Shown here piece after piece: positions 1-12,594 of a stretch of DNA of 64,000 nucleotides. Below the pieces are notes generated by a model, which did no database searches, was not told where the DNA came from, and saw nothing but the letters and a program-made list of their open reading frames with translations. Made by a program: the position numbers and the translations under genes. The stretch is from assembly GCF_018294505.1 (NCBI RefSeq), contig NC_057809.1:418241485-418305484 (forward strand), read 5' to 3'. How positions within the stretch are numbered: position 1 is the first letter of the stretch; the number at the start of each line of letters is the position of its first letter. This stretch comes from Triticum aestivum (lineage: Eukaryota; Streptophyta; Magnoliopsida; Poales; Poaceae).

Positions 1-1277
1 ACACGAGTCTACAAGAATAAAGTTGCATAGTAGACATCAAGCAAGCACTGGAAAGCCACATCAAACTAGATCGAAAGGAAAAGCTGGAGTTGATGACTAA
101 GTTGAATTTACTTCATAATCATACTCGCCAAATTCTTCTCTATGAGAAGGAAGCAAAGAACCACTCTTGGACTTTGTTGAGACAACATTATTCTCGCAAG
201 CAACTGCTTCCCAAGGGTATCCAGAAGGAGTATGATCACCTAGACTTTATTGATGTTCCTCGCATCCGAAGGAAAAATCCAGTGCTCCCTGATCGTTCTG
301 CCTCAACTGACCTGCTGTTTGTCGGACATGATGATGATATTACAAACACAGTCGGTACTCTCATTTACAAGCCAGATGTTCATCGCACTAAGTCCTCAAG
401 AGCCCATGCTGCCACTCCTGCTTCTTCCTTGACCATTCCTTGCTCTTCGGATTCTAATTCCTCAAGTGGTTTTAATTCTGATTCTGAGGACACTCCAGAA
501 GAGTAGTTCCTTCTCTTTCCTTTTTAATACTTGTTGACAAAAGGGGGACAAGTACATTGAGTGATATATGTTGGGGTTTTCACAGGGTCTATTTATTCAC
601 CATTTGCTTTTCCAGTCAAACGTTTTCGTTTTCCCTCGAGCAATTTGCTTGATGAACTTATCTCAATGCCTGTGGTGCTGAAATACTCGGTCCCCATGTA
701 ATGTTAATAACCCCCGCTGCAATGTTGTTTGCTACGAACTATCTGTTTGCACGTACCATTGAAATGATTATCCTTGATATTTATCTATCATGCGGGATAA
801 AATCATCGAATGATAATACAAATGGGAAGAAGTACATTGAGTACCAAATGAATTATATTTTTAGTTGGATATGCTATGACTATTATGCTTCGATTATCCA
901 ACCTTGGAGGAAAAGAAAGTCAGTCGCCGTCTAAATTTCTCAAGTCTTGAAGGCTATCTTTGTGACTGACAAAGGGTTTTTTCACGCATATATATATATA
1001 TCCTTCGTATCATCTATATTGCAGGAAAACAACATCCGAAGCATATCCACTTCAAGCAATTTAATCATACTTATCTTGCTTTGTTCATATCCAAATACCT
1101 AACTTGCAGCAAGATTACATCTCGTGTGGATTGAAATTGTGCTTTGAGAAAACCTTCATGGCTTATCTTTTGTCACAAATCTTTCAATAATTTCATATGT
1201 CAAATTCGGTAGTGAGGATTGTGTGACAAGTATTATCTCAGACACCGTCGAGTGCATTGAAAAAGTCAAGGATGAAA
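1..1277 (+). mobile_element. Element E, internal part, left fragment (unassigned LTR retrotransposon)
   Basis: This is the outermost layer of the nest. The sequence stops at 1277, where element F begins, and resumes at 17478 on the far side of F. The resumed part leads directly to a purine tract (17662-17676) and an LTR start at 17677, so 1-1277 should be the 3' internal region of a plus-strand LTR element whose 5' half lies left of the window. It holds one acidic C-terminal reading frame (90-506). From 507 to 1277 it is AT-rich non-coding sequence with a purine-rich run near 538-549 and a short AT repeat near 990-1003. Clade not recognised. Confidence 0.55.
90..506 (+). CDS. Hypothetical protein fragment of element E
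   Basis: An open frame of about 138 codons ends at TAG 504-506. The same frame is open back to a TAA near 18-20, so the N-terminus is uncertain; the first in-frame ATG is at 93-95 and the 90 start is TTG. The first half is basic and probably helical (Lys/Arg-rich, with short runs such as EKEAKNHSW). The second half is rich in Ser, Asp and Glu and ends in an acidic tail (DSEDTPEE). No protease, zinc-knuckle, RT, RNase H or integrase motif is visible. Its position upstream of the E purine tract and LTR suggests the end of an element-encoded protein or a 3' accessory ORF, but I do not recognise the family. It could also be a captured fragment. Confidence 0.35.
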   Translation: MMTKLNLLHNHTRQILLYEKEAKNHSWTLLRQHYSRKQLLPKGIQKEYDHLDFIDVPRIRRKNPVLPDRSASTDLLFVGHDDDITNTVGTLIYKPDVHRTKSSRAHAATPASSLTIPCSSDSNSSSGFNSDSEDTPEE

Positions 1278-3002
1278 TGTAGCGATCTGACCTCAGGTGG
1301 TCAAATCTCTGTGTATAAGTGTCATCCCTGGATCGGTAAAGCTGACACACACAGTACTTCGTTTGATTTATAACAGAGTTCAATCACACACTTATTACAT
1401 CGAATGTCTCAAAAGAGAACTTATTACAATAAATATGGCTTAAGGCCATCTAAATATGATAACAGCGGAATGTTTGGAAGATAAAGTGAGTCCATCAACT
1501 CCAACGGCATAGCTGAGTGCACGACAACGACCTAGCGCACCTTACTCTTCGTCTGTAAAAGAATGCAACATGATATGTTGCAGCCCGAAATGGGTCAGCA
1601 CATGGAATATGCTGGCAAGATAACACAATAGAGCAAAAGAACAAGTAAAGCTATCACTACATGCATATATGCCTGGTGGAGGCTCTATGGTTATAATGTT
1701 TTGCGAAAAGCCAATTTTTTCCTACAACAAAGGAATATATTTTATTTAACTATCATGGTAGTTGATAAACATTGAGAATGGTAAATCCCCATCTCAATCC
1801 CAATTAAACAAGTAATTAATAACCCAACAAAATTAATTTCGAGTGATGAGATCAACAGGATAATTCAAGAACCAGATACTCAAGATGTCCATAACCGGGG
1901 ACACGGCTAACCATGATTAGTTTGTACACTCTGTAGAGGTTTGTGCACTTTTCCCCATAAGACTCGATCTCCTCCATTGGATTTCTCACACTACATGGTG
2001 TTTGAGAAACGGATGACCCAGACACAGTCTTTCAGAAAAATTAACTCTTTACTCTGGGTGGACAGTTACACCTACTTTCCCCTACATCTGCTAGCCCACC
2101 ACTAAAAGAGGTCATGCAACATACTCAACTATGCTAGAGCCCATAATAGCTTGTGGCTGCACAAGGAAGTTTCTAGCATGAATAATCTTATGATGCCTTT
2201 GAGCCTGGGTGGCGAACCAAAAGGACAGCAGTGGTATATCCCCAGGTGCCCGCAACCAATCCACCCAGATGTGTGTTTATGTAGCCACCTTAAGTTATCC
2301 ATTAATTAAGAATCTCACATCTGTCATGGATACACTCAAACCCAATCCACGTCTACGAGCATAGCATGGCAATATAAGCATCGCGTAGAAGTAACTCCCA
2401 AGGGTTTGATAATAAAAAGGGCAATAGGTTCTACCTCATCATCTACTTCCCAAACCCACATGTTAAGAGATCCTACTCATGCAATGTTTGAGGATTGTAA
2501 CTAATGCATAAAAAATGGGTAAAAAGGGGTATGATCAATGTGTTACTTGCCTTGCTGATGATCCGCAAAACCTAGAGACTCGTAGTAGCATGTCTCCGCA
2601 CTCCGGGAATTCTATCACAACCAAACAATAGCATACATAAGCAATCAAGCATAGATGCAAGGGCAAAACTCAAATAAGAAGATCCAAATCTGAAATTTCA
2701 ACTGAAGAGATTCGATTTTCAAAAAGAATCGATCAAATCGGAGCTACGGAACTGAAACTACGATCAAAAGAACTTCGAATTCAAATCTGCTTGAAACCAA
2801 ATTTTAAATTGTCAAAATCATGTTAAAGTTAATTAACTGGGAAGAGGGGCTCGAGACGAAGATTTTGGCGTTTGTTTCACTGGATTTGGACGAACGGTTA
2901 AAAAGTTGTGAGGGTTTGAAGATTAGGGGCTAATCTGCGATAAAAATAATCGCGGATAGGTCCTTAGCTGAAAATAAAAGATAAAGAAAAAGACTACGGT
3001 GT

Positions 3003-3069
3003 GAACGTTCATTAACAGAGACAAACGGGCGAAAAGTGTTCGTTAAAACAAACTAATGAGCGAACGTTC
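3003..3069. repeat. Pair of GAACGTTC palindromes in F LTR
   Basis: GAACGTTC occurs at 3003-3010 and 3062-3069, with a related half-site (GTTCGTTAA) between them. In the other LTR the first copy is intact (16497-16504) and the second has one change (GAGCGTTC). On the minus strand this lies downstream of the predicted TATA box, so it would be in the transcribed leader rather than the upstream promoter. Confidence 0.5.
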
Positions 3070-3391
3070 GATAAATAACCTAAACCGAGAAAACCGAAGA
3101 GAAATCGAACCGATCTAAAAAAACTGATCTAGTGTTTTTTTAAAATGGCGGTGGCTAGGCGGTTTTTTTACCGGTTCTCGGAAAAAAACCGGCAACGGCG
3201 GCGGCGGCGGGATCCGGCGGCGGCACGGGTCAACGGGGCGGCGGGGCAAGGCGGCGGCGCTCCGCGGCGGTGACGGGAGGCGAGGCGGTGGTGCGATGCG
3301 GCGGGGGCAGCAGGCAGCGCGGGGCGGCGGCTGTGGCGGCGGTGGTTGCGGCGGCGGGGCGGAATGAGGGCAGAGGAGGGCGGGGCGATGA

Positions 3392-3400
3392 CATTTATAG
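3392..3400 (-). promoter_or_regulatory. Predicted TATA box of F LTR (left copy)
   Basis: The minus strand reads CTATAAATG, flanked by GC-rich sequence typical of a core promoter. The same motif sits at 16864-16872 in the other LTR. Confidence 0.55.
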
Positions 3401-4037
3401 TGGGGGCGGCGATTGAGTTGGGGAGGGGCCGACCCGAGGTGGAGTCCGGCTCGGACTCTGCCTCGGCGATCGTGCCGGCGACGGCGCGGCGCGAGGGAGG
3501 TGGTGGCGCGAGCGGGCCGGCTGGGCCTCGGCCCAGTTCGGTCCGGGTGTCTTTTTTTAAAAACAATTCCGCCGAAAGGAAAAATCCTAAAAAAATATGA
3601 AAAAATTCTAAAATGCCAAAAACAATTTTCACCGTCTAAATAAAATATTTAGAACATGGTGAACATTTTCTTGGCCTAAAATGCAATTTTGAGAAATGCA
3701 TATGTTTTTCTAATTCAAATAAAATAACAAAAAAATCTTTATTTGATTTTAAATATTTTTCCTCCAATATTTCTTTTATTTTGGAGAAGTCATATTATCT
3801 CCTCTCTTAAATTTTGTATTGGAAATATTTTCGGAGAGAAAAATAATTAAAACCAAATTGATCCTCTTTTCAATATTTGAGAAAAAATCAAATATGAAAA
3901 TATATGAAATCCCCAACTCTCTCCGTGGGTCCTTGAGTTGCTTAGAATTTCTAGGATCAAAACCAAATTGCAAACAATATGATATGCAAATGATGACCTA
4001 TGTATAACATTCCAAATTGAAAATTTGGGATGTTACA

Positions 4038-4051
4038 AACCTACCCCCTTA
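4038..4051 (-). promoter_or_regulatory. F polypurine tract
   Basis: The minus strand reads AAGGGGGTAGGTT directly abutting the 3' LTR start TGTAACATCC. This is the expected position for plus-strand DNA priming and fixes the element's orientation as minus. Confidence 0.8.
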
Positions 4052-4060
4052 AGGTGAATC

Positions 4061-7000
4061 TCACCCTCGAGATTCGGGTTGGATAGAGAATAGGTGTGGG
4101 TGGTCTTTCCGTAGGTCTTCCTCTCGTTCCCAGGTGGGTTCATCCTCGGTATGGTGGCTCCACTAAACATTGCAAAACTTGATAACCTTGCTCCGGGTAA
4201 CTCGGCTTGCAAACTCGAGAATCTTGACTGGTTTCTCCTCGTAGGTCAGATCACTATCCAACTGAATTGCCTCCAGGGGCACTGTATCTCTCAGAGGAAT
4301 ATCGGCCATATTAGCATGACACTTCTTCAACTGGGAAACTTCAAACACATCATGAACTCTTGACAGTCCTTTGGGTAACTCCAACTTGTAGGCCACTTCT
4401 CCCATACATTCCAAAACTCGGTATGGTACTACAAATCTTGGGGCTAACTTTCGTTAACTCCGCGCAAAGGTGACACACGAAGATATGCTCTATCTCCGAT
4501 TTCATAGACTACCTCCTTGCATTTTGAATCTGCATAACTCTTCTGCCTTGGCTGAGCTACCTTCAGTCTGTCTCGAATCAACTTAACCTTCTCTTCAGAC
4601 TCTTTGATCAAATTTGGTCGAAACAACTGACGGTCTCCAACTTCATCCCACATCAACGGTGTTCTGCATCTCCTTCCATATAAAGCTTCGAAAGGTGCCA
4701 TCTTCAAACTGGCTTGGTAGCTGTTGTTGTATGAGAACTCCGCGTAAGGTAAATTATCATCCTAACTATATCCATAATCTAGCGCACAAACTCTCAACAT
4801 GTCCTCCAGAATCTGATTGACTCTCTCGGTCTGCCATCTGTTTATGGATGAAAGGCAGTACTAAACTCTAGCCTGGTATCCAAGGTCTGGCGCAGCTGAT
4901 TCCAAAACTTTGAAGTAAACTGGGTTCCTCTATCAGATACAATGGTCCTCAGAACTCCATGCAGACATACGATCCTAGTCATATATATCTTGGCCAACTT
5001 CGCACTTGTATAGGTGGTTTTCACTGGGATAAAGTGAGCCACTTTGGTCAAGCGATCCACTACTACCCAAATTGAATCATATCCTGATCGGGTCCTAGGA
5101 AATCTGGTGATGAAATCCATGCCAAGCTTATCCCACTTCCATTCGGGTATCGGCATAGGCTGTAGTAATCCTGCTGGCTTTTGATGTTCTACCTTCACTC
5201 TCTGGCATACATCACATACAGCTACATACTCGGCAATATCCTTCTTCATACCAGTCCACCAGAAACGCTCCTTCAAATCCAAATACATCTTGGTGTTTTT
5301 GGGGTGTATCGAGTATGGTGAGTCATGAGCTTTCCGAAGTATGAACTTCCTGGTCTCTGCATTATTGGGTACATAAACACGGTCCTCAAACCACAAGGTG
5401 TCGTGCTCATCTTTTCACGAAAGCCTTTGGCTTTTCCTTTTCTCATCCTCTCCTTTATCTCAGCCATTTCCTTATCATCCTTCTGAGCTTCAATCTTTCC
5501 CGATAATGTTGACTGAACTTCCAATGTTGCAACAAAACCTTTGGGGACTATCTCCAATCATAGCTCCCTGAGATCTTCGGCCAACTCCTTTGGTAATCCT
5601 CCGCTTACGAGGGTATTGGCGTAACTCTTCCGGCTCAAAGCGTCTGCTACGACATTGGCCTTGCCTGGATGATAGTGCAACTTCGTATCATAATCCTTTA
5701 TAAGCTCCAACCATCTCCTTTGCCTGAGATGCAACTCCTTCTGCATGAAAATGTACTTCAAACTCTTATAATCCGTGTACACATCATAACGATTTCCAAT
5801 AAGAAATTGTCTCCAGGTCTTGAGTGCATGCACTACAGATGCTAACTCCAAATCATGCGTGGCATAATTCAACTCATGCGGTCGAAGCTGACGTGAGGCA
5901 TATGAAACAACTCTTCCATCCTGCATAAGTAAACCTCCAAGTCCTAAGGGAGAAGCGTCGCAATACACTTGGAAATCTTTGCGTATATCCAGCAGAATCA
6001 ACACTGGGGTTGTAACCAAACGTTTCTTCAACTCTTGAAAACTTGCCTCACATTCTTCTGTCCATTTAAACTTAGTTTCTTTCTTCAGCAACTCCCTCAT
6101 GGGCTTTGCAATCTTAGAAAAATTCTCAATGAATCTCCGGTAATATCCTGTGAGTCCCAGAAAACTGCGGATCTCTCCAACTAAGGTGGGTGCCAACCAC
6201 TCAGTGACGGACTGAACCTTGGTATGATCTACAGCTATACCTTCTCCTAATATAACATGGACAAGAAATCCAACTTCCTTTAACCAAAACTCACACTTGC
6301 TGAACTTGGCATACAACTGATGTTCCCTGAGCTTCTCAAGAACTAGACGCAAATGCTCCTTGTGCTCCTCTTCATTCTTTGAGTATACCAAGATATCATC
6401 AATGAATACCACAACAAACTTATCCAAGAACTCCATGAATACCTTATTCATCATCCTCATGAAGTAGGCAGGGGCATTAGTCAATCCAAATGACATAACC
6501 GTGTACACGTATAACCTGTACCTTGTGGTGAAGGCTGTCTTAGGTATATCCTATTCTCGGATCTTCAACTGGTGGTATCCTGATCATAGATCGATCTTGG
6601 AGAATACTTTAGCTCCTTGCAACTGATCAAACAAATCATTGATCATTGGCAGTGGGTACTTGTTCTTGATCGTCACTTCATTCAGTGCACGATAATCAAC
6701 AACCATTCTCAAAGATCCATCCTTCTTCTCAACCAAAAGTACTAGTGCTCCCCACGGCGACGAACTTCGTCGAATGTAACCTTTCTCCAATAACTCCTTA
6801 ATCTGTTTCTTAATTTCTTCCACATCATTTGCGGGCATCCGGTATGGTCTCTTTGATATCAGTCCGGTGCCTGGCAACAGCTCGATCAAAAACTCAATGT
6901 CTCGATCCGGCGGCATTCCTGGTAGCTCCTCTGGAAATACATCAGGGTAATCCTTCACTAAAGGTACTTCTTCCTGAACAACTCCTGAGAGGGAATTTAC

Positions 7001-8431
7001 TTGGGTTCTCCTTGGCGCATGCCTAGATACATACTTAATCCTTTTTCCCTCCGGGGTGGTGAGCAGAATTGACTTACTGGCGCAATCGATGTTTCCTCCA
7101 TACATCGATAGCCAATCCATTCCTAGTATCACATCAAATCCTTGTGACTCCAAAATTATTAAGTCTGAGGGGAAACCATGCCTAACTATGGTCAATGGCA
7201 TCTGAAAACATCCTTGGCTTGCCATATACTCAGCTCCTGGCGAGCTTACTAACATAGGTGTCCTAAGAACTTTAGTGGGCAATTTATACTTATCCACAAA
7301 TCCCCTTGAAATGTATGAATGCGATGCACCAGTATCAAAAAGAATGATTGCAGTAAATGACTTAACCAAAAACTTACCTATAACTGCATCCGGCTGCTCT
7401 TCAACCTCCTCCACGTTAATGTGGTTCACTTGTCCCCTATTGAAAGGGTTGGGCTTCTTCCCAGAGCTTCCATTGCCATTTCCATTCTTTGCTTCCGGGC
7501 ACTCATTGGCATAGTGTCCAGTCTTCCCGCACTTGAAACAATTAATGTGACTTTGGTCCTTCTTGGCGGGTGTGGCTAGGTTAGAGCGGTTCTGGTTGTT
7601 GCCTACTCCATTCCCATTTCCATTCGTGGGGCCACTGTGGTTATGCGAACTTCCTCCATTGTGGGTATGGCCTCCATGGTTATGGGTATATCCTCCCGAG
7701 TTCGGGGAGAAACGAGGCTTTTGCTGAGCTCCTGAATTGTACTTCCCTTGTCCATACTTCCTTTTGCAGCTCTCAATCTGCTGCTGCTTCCCTTCAATCA
7801 TAAGAGTCTTGTCTACCAACTCATGGTAGTTGTTAAATGTTGCCACCATTAACTGCATACTGATCTCATCATTCAGCCCTTCCATAAACTTCTCCTGCTT
7901 AGCGGCATCTGTGGCCACATCATATGGGGCGTAGCGGGCTAACTTACTAAACTCATCCATGTACTTCCCCACAATACGGTTTCCCTGGTGTAAGTTGCGA
8001 AACTCATGATTATTCATGCTCATAGCTCCAGTTGAGACATGTGCAGTGCGGAATGCTTGCAGAAACTGCTCCTAAGTGACATTAGCTATAGGGAAAGTGG
8101 TTGTGTAATTCTCCCACCATGAGGCTGCAGGTCCATCCAATTGATGTGCGGCAAAATGCACTTTCTCAGCGTCTGTGCAACCTGCGGTGGTCAACTCCCT
8201 TCCAATCCTTCGTAGCCAGTCATTAGTAACTATTGCCTCAGTGCTACTGGAAAACGCCGGCGGCTGTAACCTCAGAAACCGGGCTAAGTTGTCAACAGGA
8301 GGAGGTGGTGGTGGGTTGTTGTTGTTGTTGCCTTGGTTCTGGACTAGCAACTGCATCAGGGTATTCTCCTGTTTGATCAACTGAGTGAGCTCCGGTGGGA
8401 AGGAAAATTCGGGGTCACGTCTCGGAGGCAT
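4061..8431 (-). pseudogene. F gag-pol polyprotein (chromovirus), inactivated
   Basis: From the ATG at 8431 the domains are: an N-terminal gag with a poly-Pro stretch and retrotransposon-gag core (WWENYTTTF), a CCHC zinc knuckle ([14 protein letters not shown] near 7520-7560), an aspartic protease ([10 protein letters not shown] near 7310-7340), RT ([13 protein letters not shown] and the catalytic [13 protein letters not shown] near 6400), RNase H ending near 5600, an integrase HHCC finger (CDVCQR) and DDE core (MDFIT, VSDRGTQF), then a chromodomain (KVIKFCNV, WEREEDL). The polyprotein ends with TGA at 4061-4063. Damage: a TAG near 8072, a TGA and a TAG between 6584 and 6508 within RT (KIDL*SGYHQL and IRE*DIP), breaks near 5558 and 5396, a frameshift near the third integrase acidic residue (about 4842), and a TAG in the chromodomain near 4160. 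No active copy could be made from it. Confidence 0.9.
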
Positions 8432-8629
8432 CTGATGGGTCTAGAGGGGAGAGATTAGAATAGAATGAGGTCTAGGAGAAAATCACTACCAATATGCACA
8501 TGAGACAAACACAATCATATCGCACCAAATCAATTCAAGCAAGGGCATACAATCGATCTAACTATCGTTAGAGTGCTCGGACTACTACTATATACATAGG
8601 GGGAATGCTACTAATAATATGGTGGTCGA

Positions 8630-9298
8630 CTAGAAATTTTGATCGGTGGAAGACTCCGTGATATCCGCTCCAGCTTCATCTTCATAATCATCATCACTAC
8701 TATCAGGCTTGGAGTCGGTGTCGTCGATGATGGTGTAGTCTTTGGGATGGTCGTCATCTTCTGCTTGCGCGAGGTCTCCCATGAATACTCCTAGCTTCCT
8801 TGTCAGGTCGTCATTCTTCTCCACTAGTATTGTGATTTCCTCCTCGCATCCATCGCGTGTAGACTTGAGTTATTCTTCAAGCTCCATGTTCCTAGTCATC
8901 AACTTCTTCAGATCTATCATGCTTGCACACATCTGGTTCTCCTGGCGGCGAATGTGCAGGTTTAACTCCTGGATGAAGGCTGCAATGGACCTATCCCTCC
9001 TGGTGCTAATCATCTCCCATTGCTCATCTCGGCGCCCACATATCTGGTAGATGGTGTCCTTAAGATCCTTGTGATAAACTTCGCCGATGCGTCCTATGGC
9101 GATGTGGGCTGCCACGCTCTTTCCTAGACTCCAGGTTGGTGCATCAAAGGAAAAGTCTATGTGTTCAGTAACTGGCGTGAATGTCCTTCCTAGAACTTGA
9201 ACTCGAATCATCCAACATTCCTCTTCTAGTAAAGTGGTGGTGTAGGTCCCGATGAAGCTTGATATTCCGATGTTCAGGTTCCTAGTGACTTCCTTCAA
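8630..9298 (-). pseudogene. F extra ORF upstream of gag
   Basis: A frame of about 220 codons lies between the primer-binding site (9462-9451) and gag (8431). It starts with TTG at 9298 but the frame is open further upstream (to about 9370), so the true start is probably earlier. One TAA near 8867 splits it; reading resumes in the same frame to TAG/TAA at about 8630. The N-terminal two thirds are mixed alpha/beta-looking, the middle is Lys/Glu-rich and could form a coiled coil (LNLHIRRQENQM to MTRNMELEE), and the C-terminus is very acidic (SSDDDYEDEAG). No known retroelement domain is visible. Its position and conserved frame argue that it was a real accessory protein of this family. Confidence 0.6.
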
Positions 9299-9450
9299 GT
9301 GTCGCCCAAAAGGTGTGTCTTCATCCGGTTGTGCAAACTTATTCCTTGAGTCCGCCGTCCTATAGAGTGGAAACTAGAGAGGAGTCAGAAATGAGAAGAG
9401 AAGAGTGACATATGGTTCATCTTAGTGGTCGTGTCCTACAATCAGCGTGT

Positions 9451-9462
9451 GCTCTGATACCA
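9451..9462 (-). promoter_or_regulatory. F primer-binding site (initiator Met tRNA)
   Basis: The minus strand reads TGGTATCAGAGC, the standard complement of the plant initiator-methionine tRNA 3' end. It lies two to three bases inside the 5' LTR boundary at 9465. Confidence 0.9.
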
Positions 9463-10905
9463 TCTCGTAGCGATCCGACATCAGGCGGTCAAATCTCTGT
9501 GTATAAGTGTCATCCCTGGATCGGTAATGCTGATACACACAGTACCTCGAAGGATTTATAACAGAGTTCAATCACACACTTATTAAATCAAATGTCTCAA
9601 AAGAGAACTTATTACAATAAATATGTCTTAAGGCCATCTAAATATGATAACAGTGGAAGACTTGGAAGATAAAGTGAGTCCATCAACTCCAACGGCATAG
9701 CTGAGTGCACGACAATGACCTAGCGCACCTTACTCTTCGTCTGAAAAGTCTGCAACATGATATGTTGCAGCCCGAAATGGGTCATCACATGGAACATGCT
9801 GGCAAGATAACACAATAGATCAAAAGAACAAGTAAAGCTATCACTACATGCATATATGGCTGGTGGAGGCTCTATGGTTATAATGTTTTGCGAAAAGCCA
9901 TTTTTCCCTACAACAAAGGAATATATTTTATTTAACTATCATCGTAGTTGATAAACATTGAGAATGGTAAATCCCCATCTCAATTCCAATTAAACAAATA
10001 ATTAATAACCCAACAAAATTAATTTAGAGTGATGAGATCAACATGATAATTCAAGAACCAGATACTCAAGATGTCCATAACCGGGGACACGGCTAACCAT
10101 GATTAGTTTGTACACTCTGCGGAGGTTTGCGTACTTTTCCCCACAAGACTCGATCTCCTCCGTTGGATTTCCTGCACTACATGGTGTTTGAGAAACAGAT
10201 GACCCAGACACAGTCTTTCAGAAAAATTAACTCTTTACTCTGGGTGGACAGTTACACCTACTTTCCCCTACATCTGCTAGCCCACCACTAAAAGAGGTCA
10301 TGCAACATACTCAACTATGCTTGAGCCCGTAATAGCTTGTGGCTGCACAAGGAAGTTTCTAGCATGAATAATCTTATGATCTCTTTGAGCCTGGGTGGCG
10401 AACCAAAAGGACAGCAGTGGTATATCCCCAGGTGCCCGCAACCAATCCACCGAAATGTGTGTTTATGTAGCTACCTTAAGTTAACCATTAATTAACAATC
10501 TCATATCTGTCATGGATACACTCAAACCCAATCCACGTCTACGAGCATAGCATGGCAATATAAGCATCGCGTAGAAGTAACTCCCAAGGGTTCGATAATA
10601 AAAAGGGCAATAGGTTCTACCTCATCATCTACTTCCCAAACCCACATGTTAAGAGATCCTACTCATGCAATGTTTGAGGATTGTAACTAATGCATAAAAA
10701 ATGGGTAATAAAGGGGTATGATCAATGTGTTACTTGCCTTGCTAATGATCCGCAAAACCTAGAGACTCGTAGTAGCACGCTACGCACTCCGGGAATTTTG
10801 TCGCAAACAAATAATAGCATACATAAGCAATCAAGCATAGATGCAAGGGGAAAACTCAAATAAGAAGATCCAAATCTGAAAGTTCAACTGAAGAGATTCG
10901 ATTTG

Positions 10906-12426
10906 TGATGACCCACAAGTGTAGGGGATCTATCGTAGCCTTTTTGATAAATAAGAGTGTCGAACCCAACGAGGAGCAGAAGGAAATGATAAGCAGTTTT
11001 TTGTAAGGTATTCTCTGCAAGCACTGAAATTATCGGTAACATATAGTTTTGTGATAAGGTAATTTGTAACGGGTAACAAGTAAATAAAGTAAATAAGGGG
11101 AAGCAAGATGGACCAACCCTTTTTGTAGAGAAGGACAAGCCTAGACAAACTCTTATATGAAGGAAAGCGCTCCCGAGGACACATGGGAATTATCGTCAAG
11201 CTAGTTTTCATCACGTTCATATGATTCGCATTCGGTACTTTGATAATTTGATATGTGGGTGGACCAGTGCTTGGGTACTGCCCTTACTTGGACAACCATC
11301 CCACTTATGATTAACCCCTATTGCAAGCATCTGCAACTACAACAAAAGTATTAAGGTAAACCTAACCATAGCATGAAACATATGGATCCAAATCAGCCCC
11401 TTACGAAGCAACACATAAACTAGGGTCTAAGATTCTATCACTCTAGCAACCCATCATCTACTTATTACTTCCCAATTCCTCCCTCTAGGCCCAAACAATG
11501 GTGAAGTGTCATGTAGTCGACGTTCACATGACACCACTAGAGGGATGACAACATACATCTCATCGAAAGATCGAATGAATACCAAATTCACATGACTACT
11601 TATAGCAAGACTTCTCACATGTCCTCAGGAACAAACATAACTACTCACAAAGCATATTCATGTTCATAATCAGAGGGGTATTGATATGCATAATGCATCT
11701 GAACATATGATCTTCCACCAAGTAAACCAACTAGCATCAACTCTAAGGAGTAATCAACACTACTTGCAACCCACAGGTACCAATCTGAGGTTTGGATACA
11801 GAGATTGGATACAAGAGATGAACTAGGGTTTGAGATGAGATGGTGTTGGTGAAGATGTTGATGGAGATTGACCCCCTCCCAATGAGAGGGTCGTTGGTGA
11901 TGACGATGGTGATGATTTCCCCCTCCCGGAGGGAAGTTTCCCCAACAGAACAGCACCGTCGGAGCCCTAGATTGGTTCCGCCAAGGTTCCGCCTCGTGGG
12001 GGGCGGAGTTTCGTCCCGTGAGCTAGCTTATGATTTTTTCCTCGACGAAAGACTCCATATAGCCAAATATGGGCATCGGAGGGCCACCAGGGGGGCACGA
12101 GGCAGGGGGCACGCCGAGGGGGGTAGGGCGCGCCCCCACCCTCGTGGACGGTGGGTGGCCCCCTCTGGTACTTCTTTCGCCCAATATTTTTTATATATTC
12201 TGAAACGTGCTCCTGTGAAGTTTCAGGACTTTTGGAGATGCGCAGAATAGGTCTCTAATATTTGCTCCTTTTCCAGCCCAGAATTCCGGCTGCCGGCATC
12301 CCCCCTCTTCATGTAAACCTTGTAAAATAAGAGAGAATAGGCATAAGTATTGTGACATAATGTGTAATAACAACCCATAATACAATAAATATCAATATAA
12401 AAGCATGATGCAAAATGGACGTATCA
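10906..12426 (-). repeat. H 3' LTR (complete, 1521 bp)
   Basis: The boundaries are given by the duplication at 10901-10905 and the purine tract after 12426. A minus-strand TATA-like run (TATATAAAAAATA) lies at 12187-12198. A GC-rich hairpin (12096-12146) lies downstream of it in element orientation. Confidence 0.88.
12096..12146. repeat. GC-rich hairpin cassette in H LTR
   Basis: Two 20-base arms (12096-12115 and 12127-12146) pair at 17 of 20 positions around an 11-base G-rich loop. The outer arm motif is CACGAGG / CCTCGTG. Very similar hairpins occur at 14262-14312 and 46781-46820. Confidence 0.7.
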
Positions 12427-12440
12427 ACTCCCCCAAGCTT
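12427..12440 (-). promoter_or_regulatory. H polypurine tract
   Basis: The minus strand reads AAGCTTGGGGGAGT immediately before the LTR start TGATACGTCC at 12426. This is a typical Athila polypurine tract. Confidence 0.75.
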
Positions 12441-12553
12441 AGACCTCGCTTGTCCTCAAGCGAAAGCCGAAATCAAAAAATATGTCCACATGTTTAGAGA
12501 TAGAGGTGTCGATAAAATAAAATACGGACATGAGGGCATCATGATCATTCTTA

Positions 12554-12594
<41 letters not shown>

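Larger units (their letters stand above)
1278..4037 (-). repeat. F 3' LTR (left copy)
   Basis: The copy is 2760 bp and begins TGTAGCGATC and ends GATGTTACA on the plus strand. It matches 9465-10905 plus 16214-17472 at high identity by eye, including the opening motif, a shared run around AAACATTGAGAATGG, and a GC-rich block near 3140-3560. The LTR is long for a chromovirus. The GC-rich block opens small frames that are not genes. Confidence 0.9.

Noticed and set aside
3168..3632. Arg/Pro/Ala-rich open frames in GC-rich LTR blocks (3168-3643 and 16632-17077)
   Set aside because: Frames open on both strands simply because the F LTR block is GC-rich. They have no domain, and the two LTR copies do not preserve the same frame lengths.
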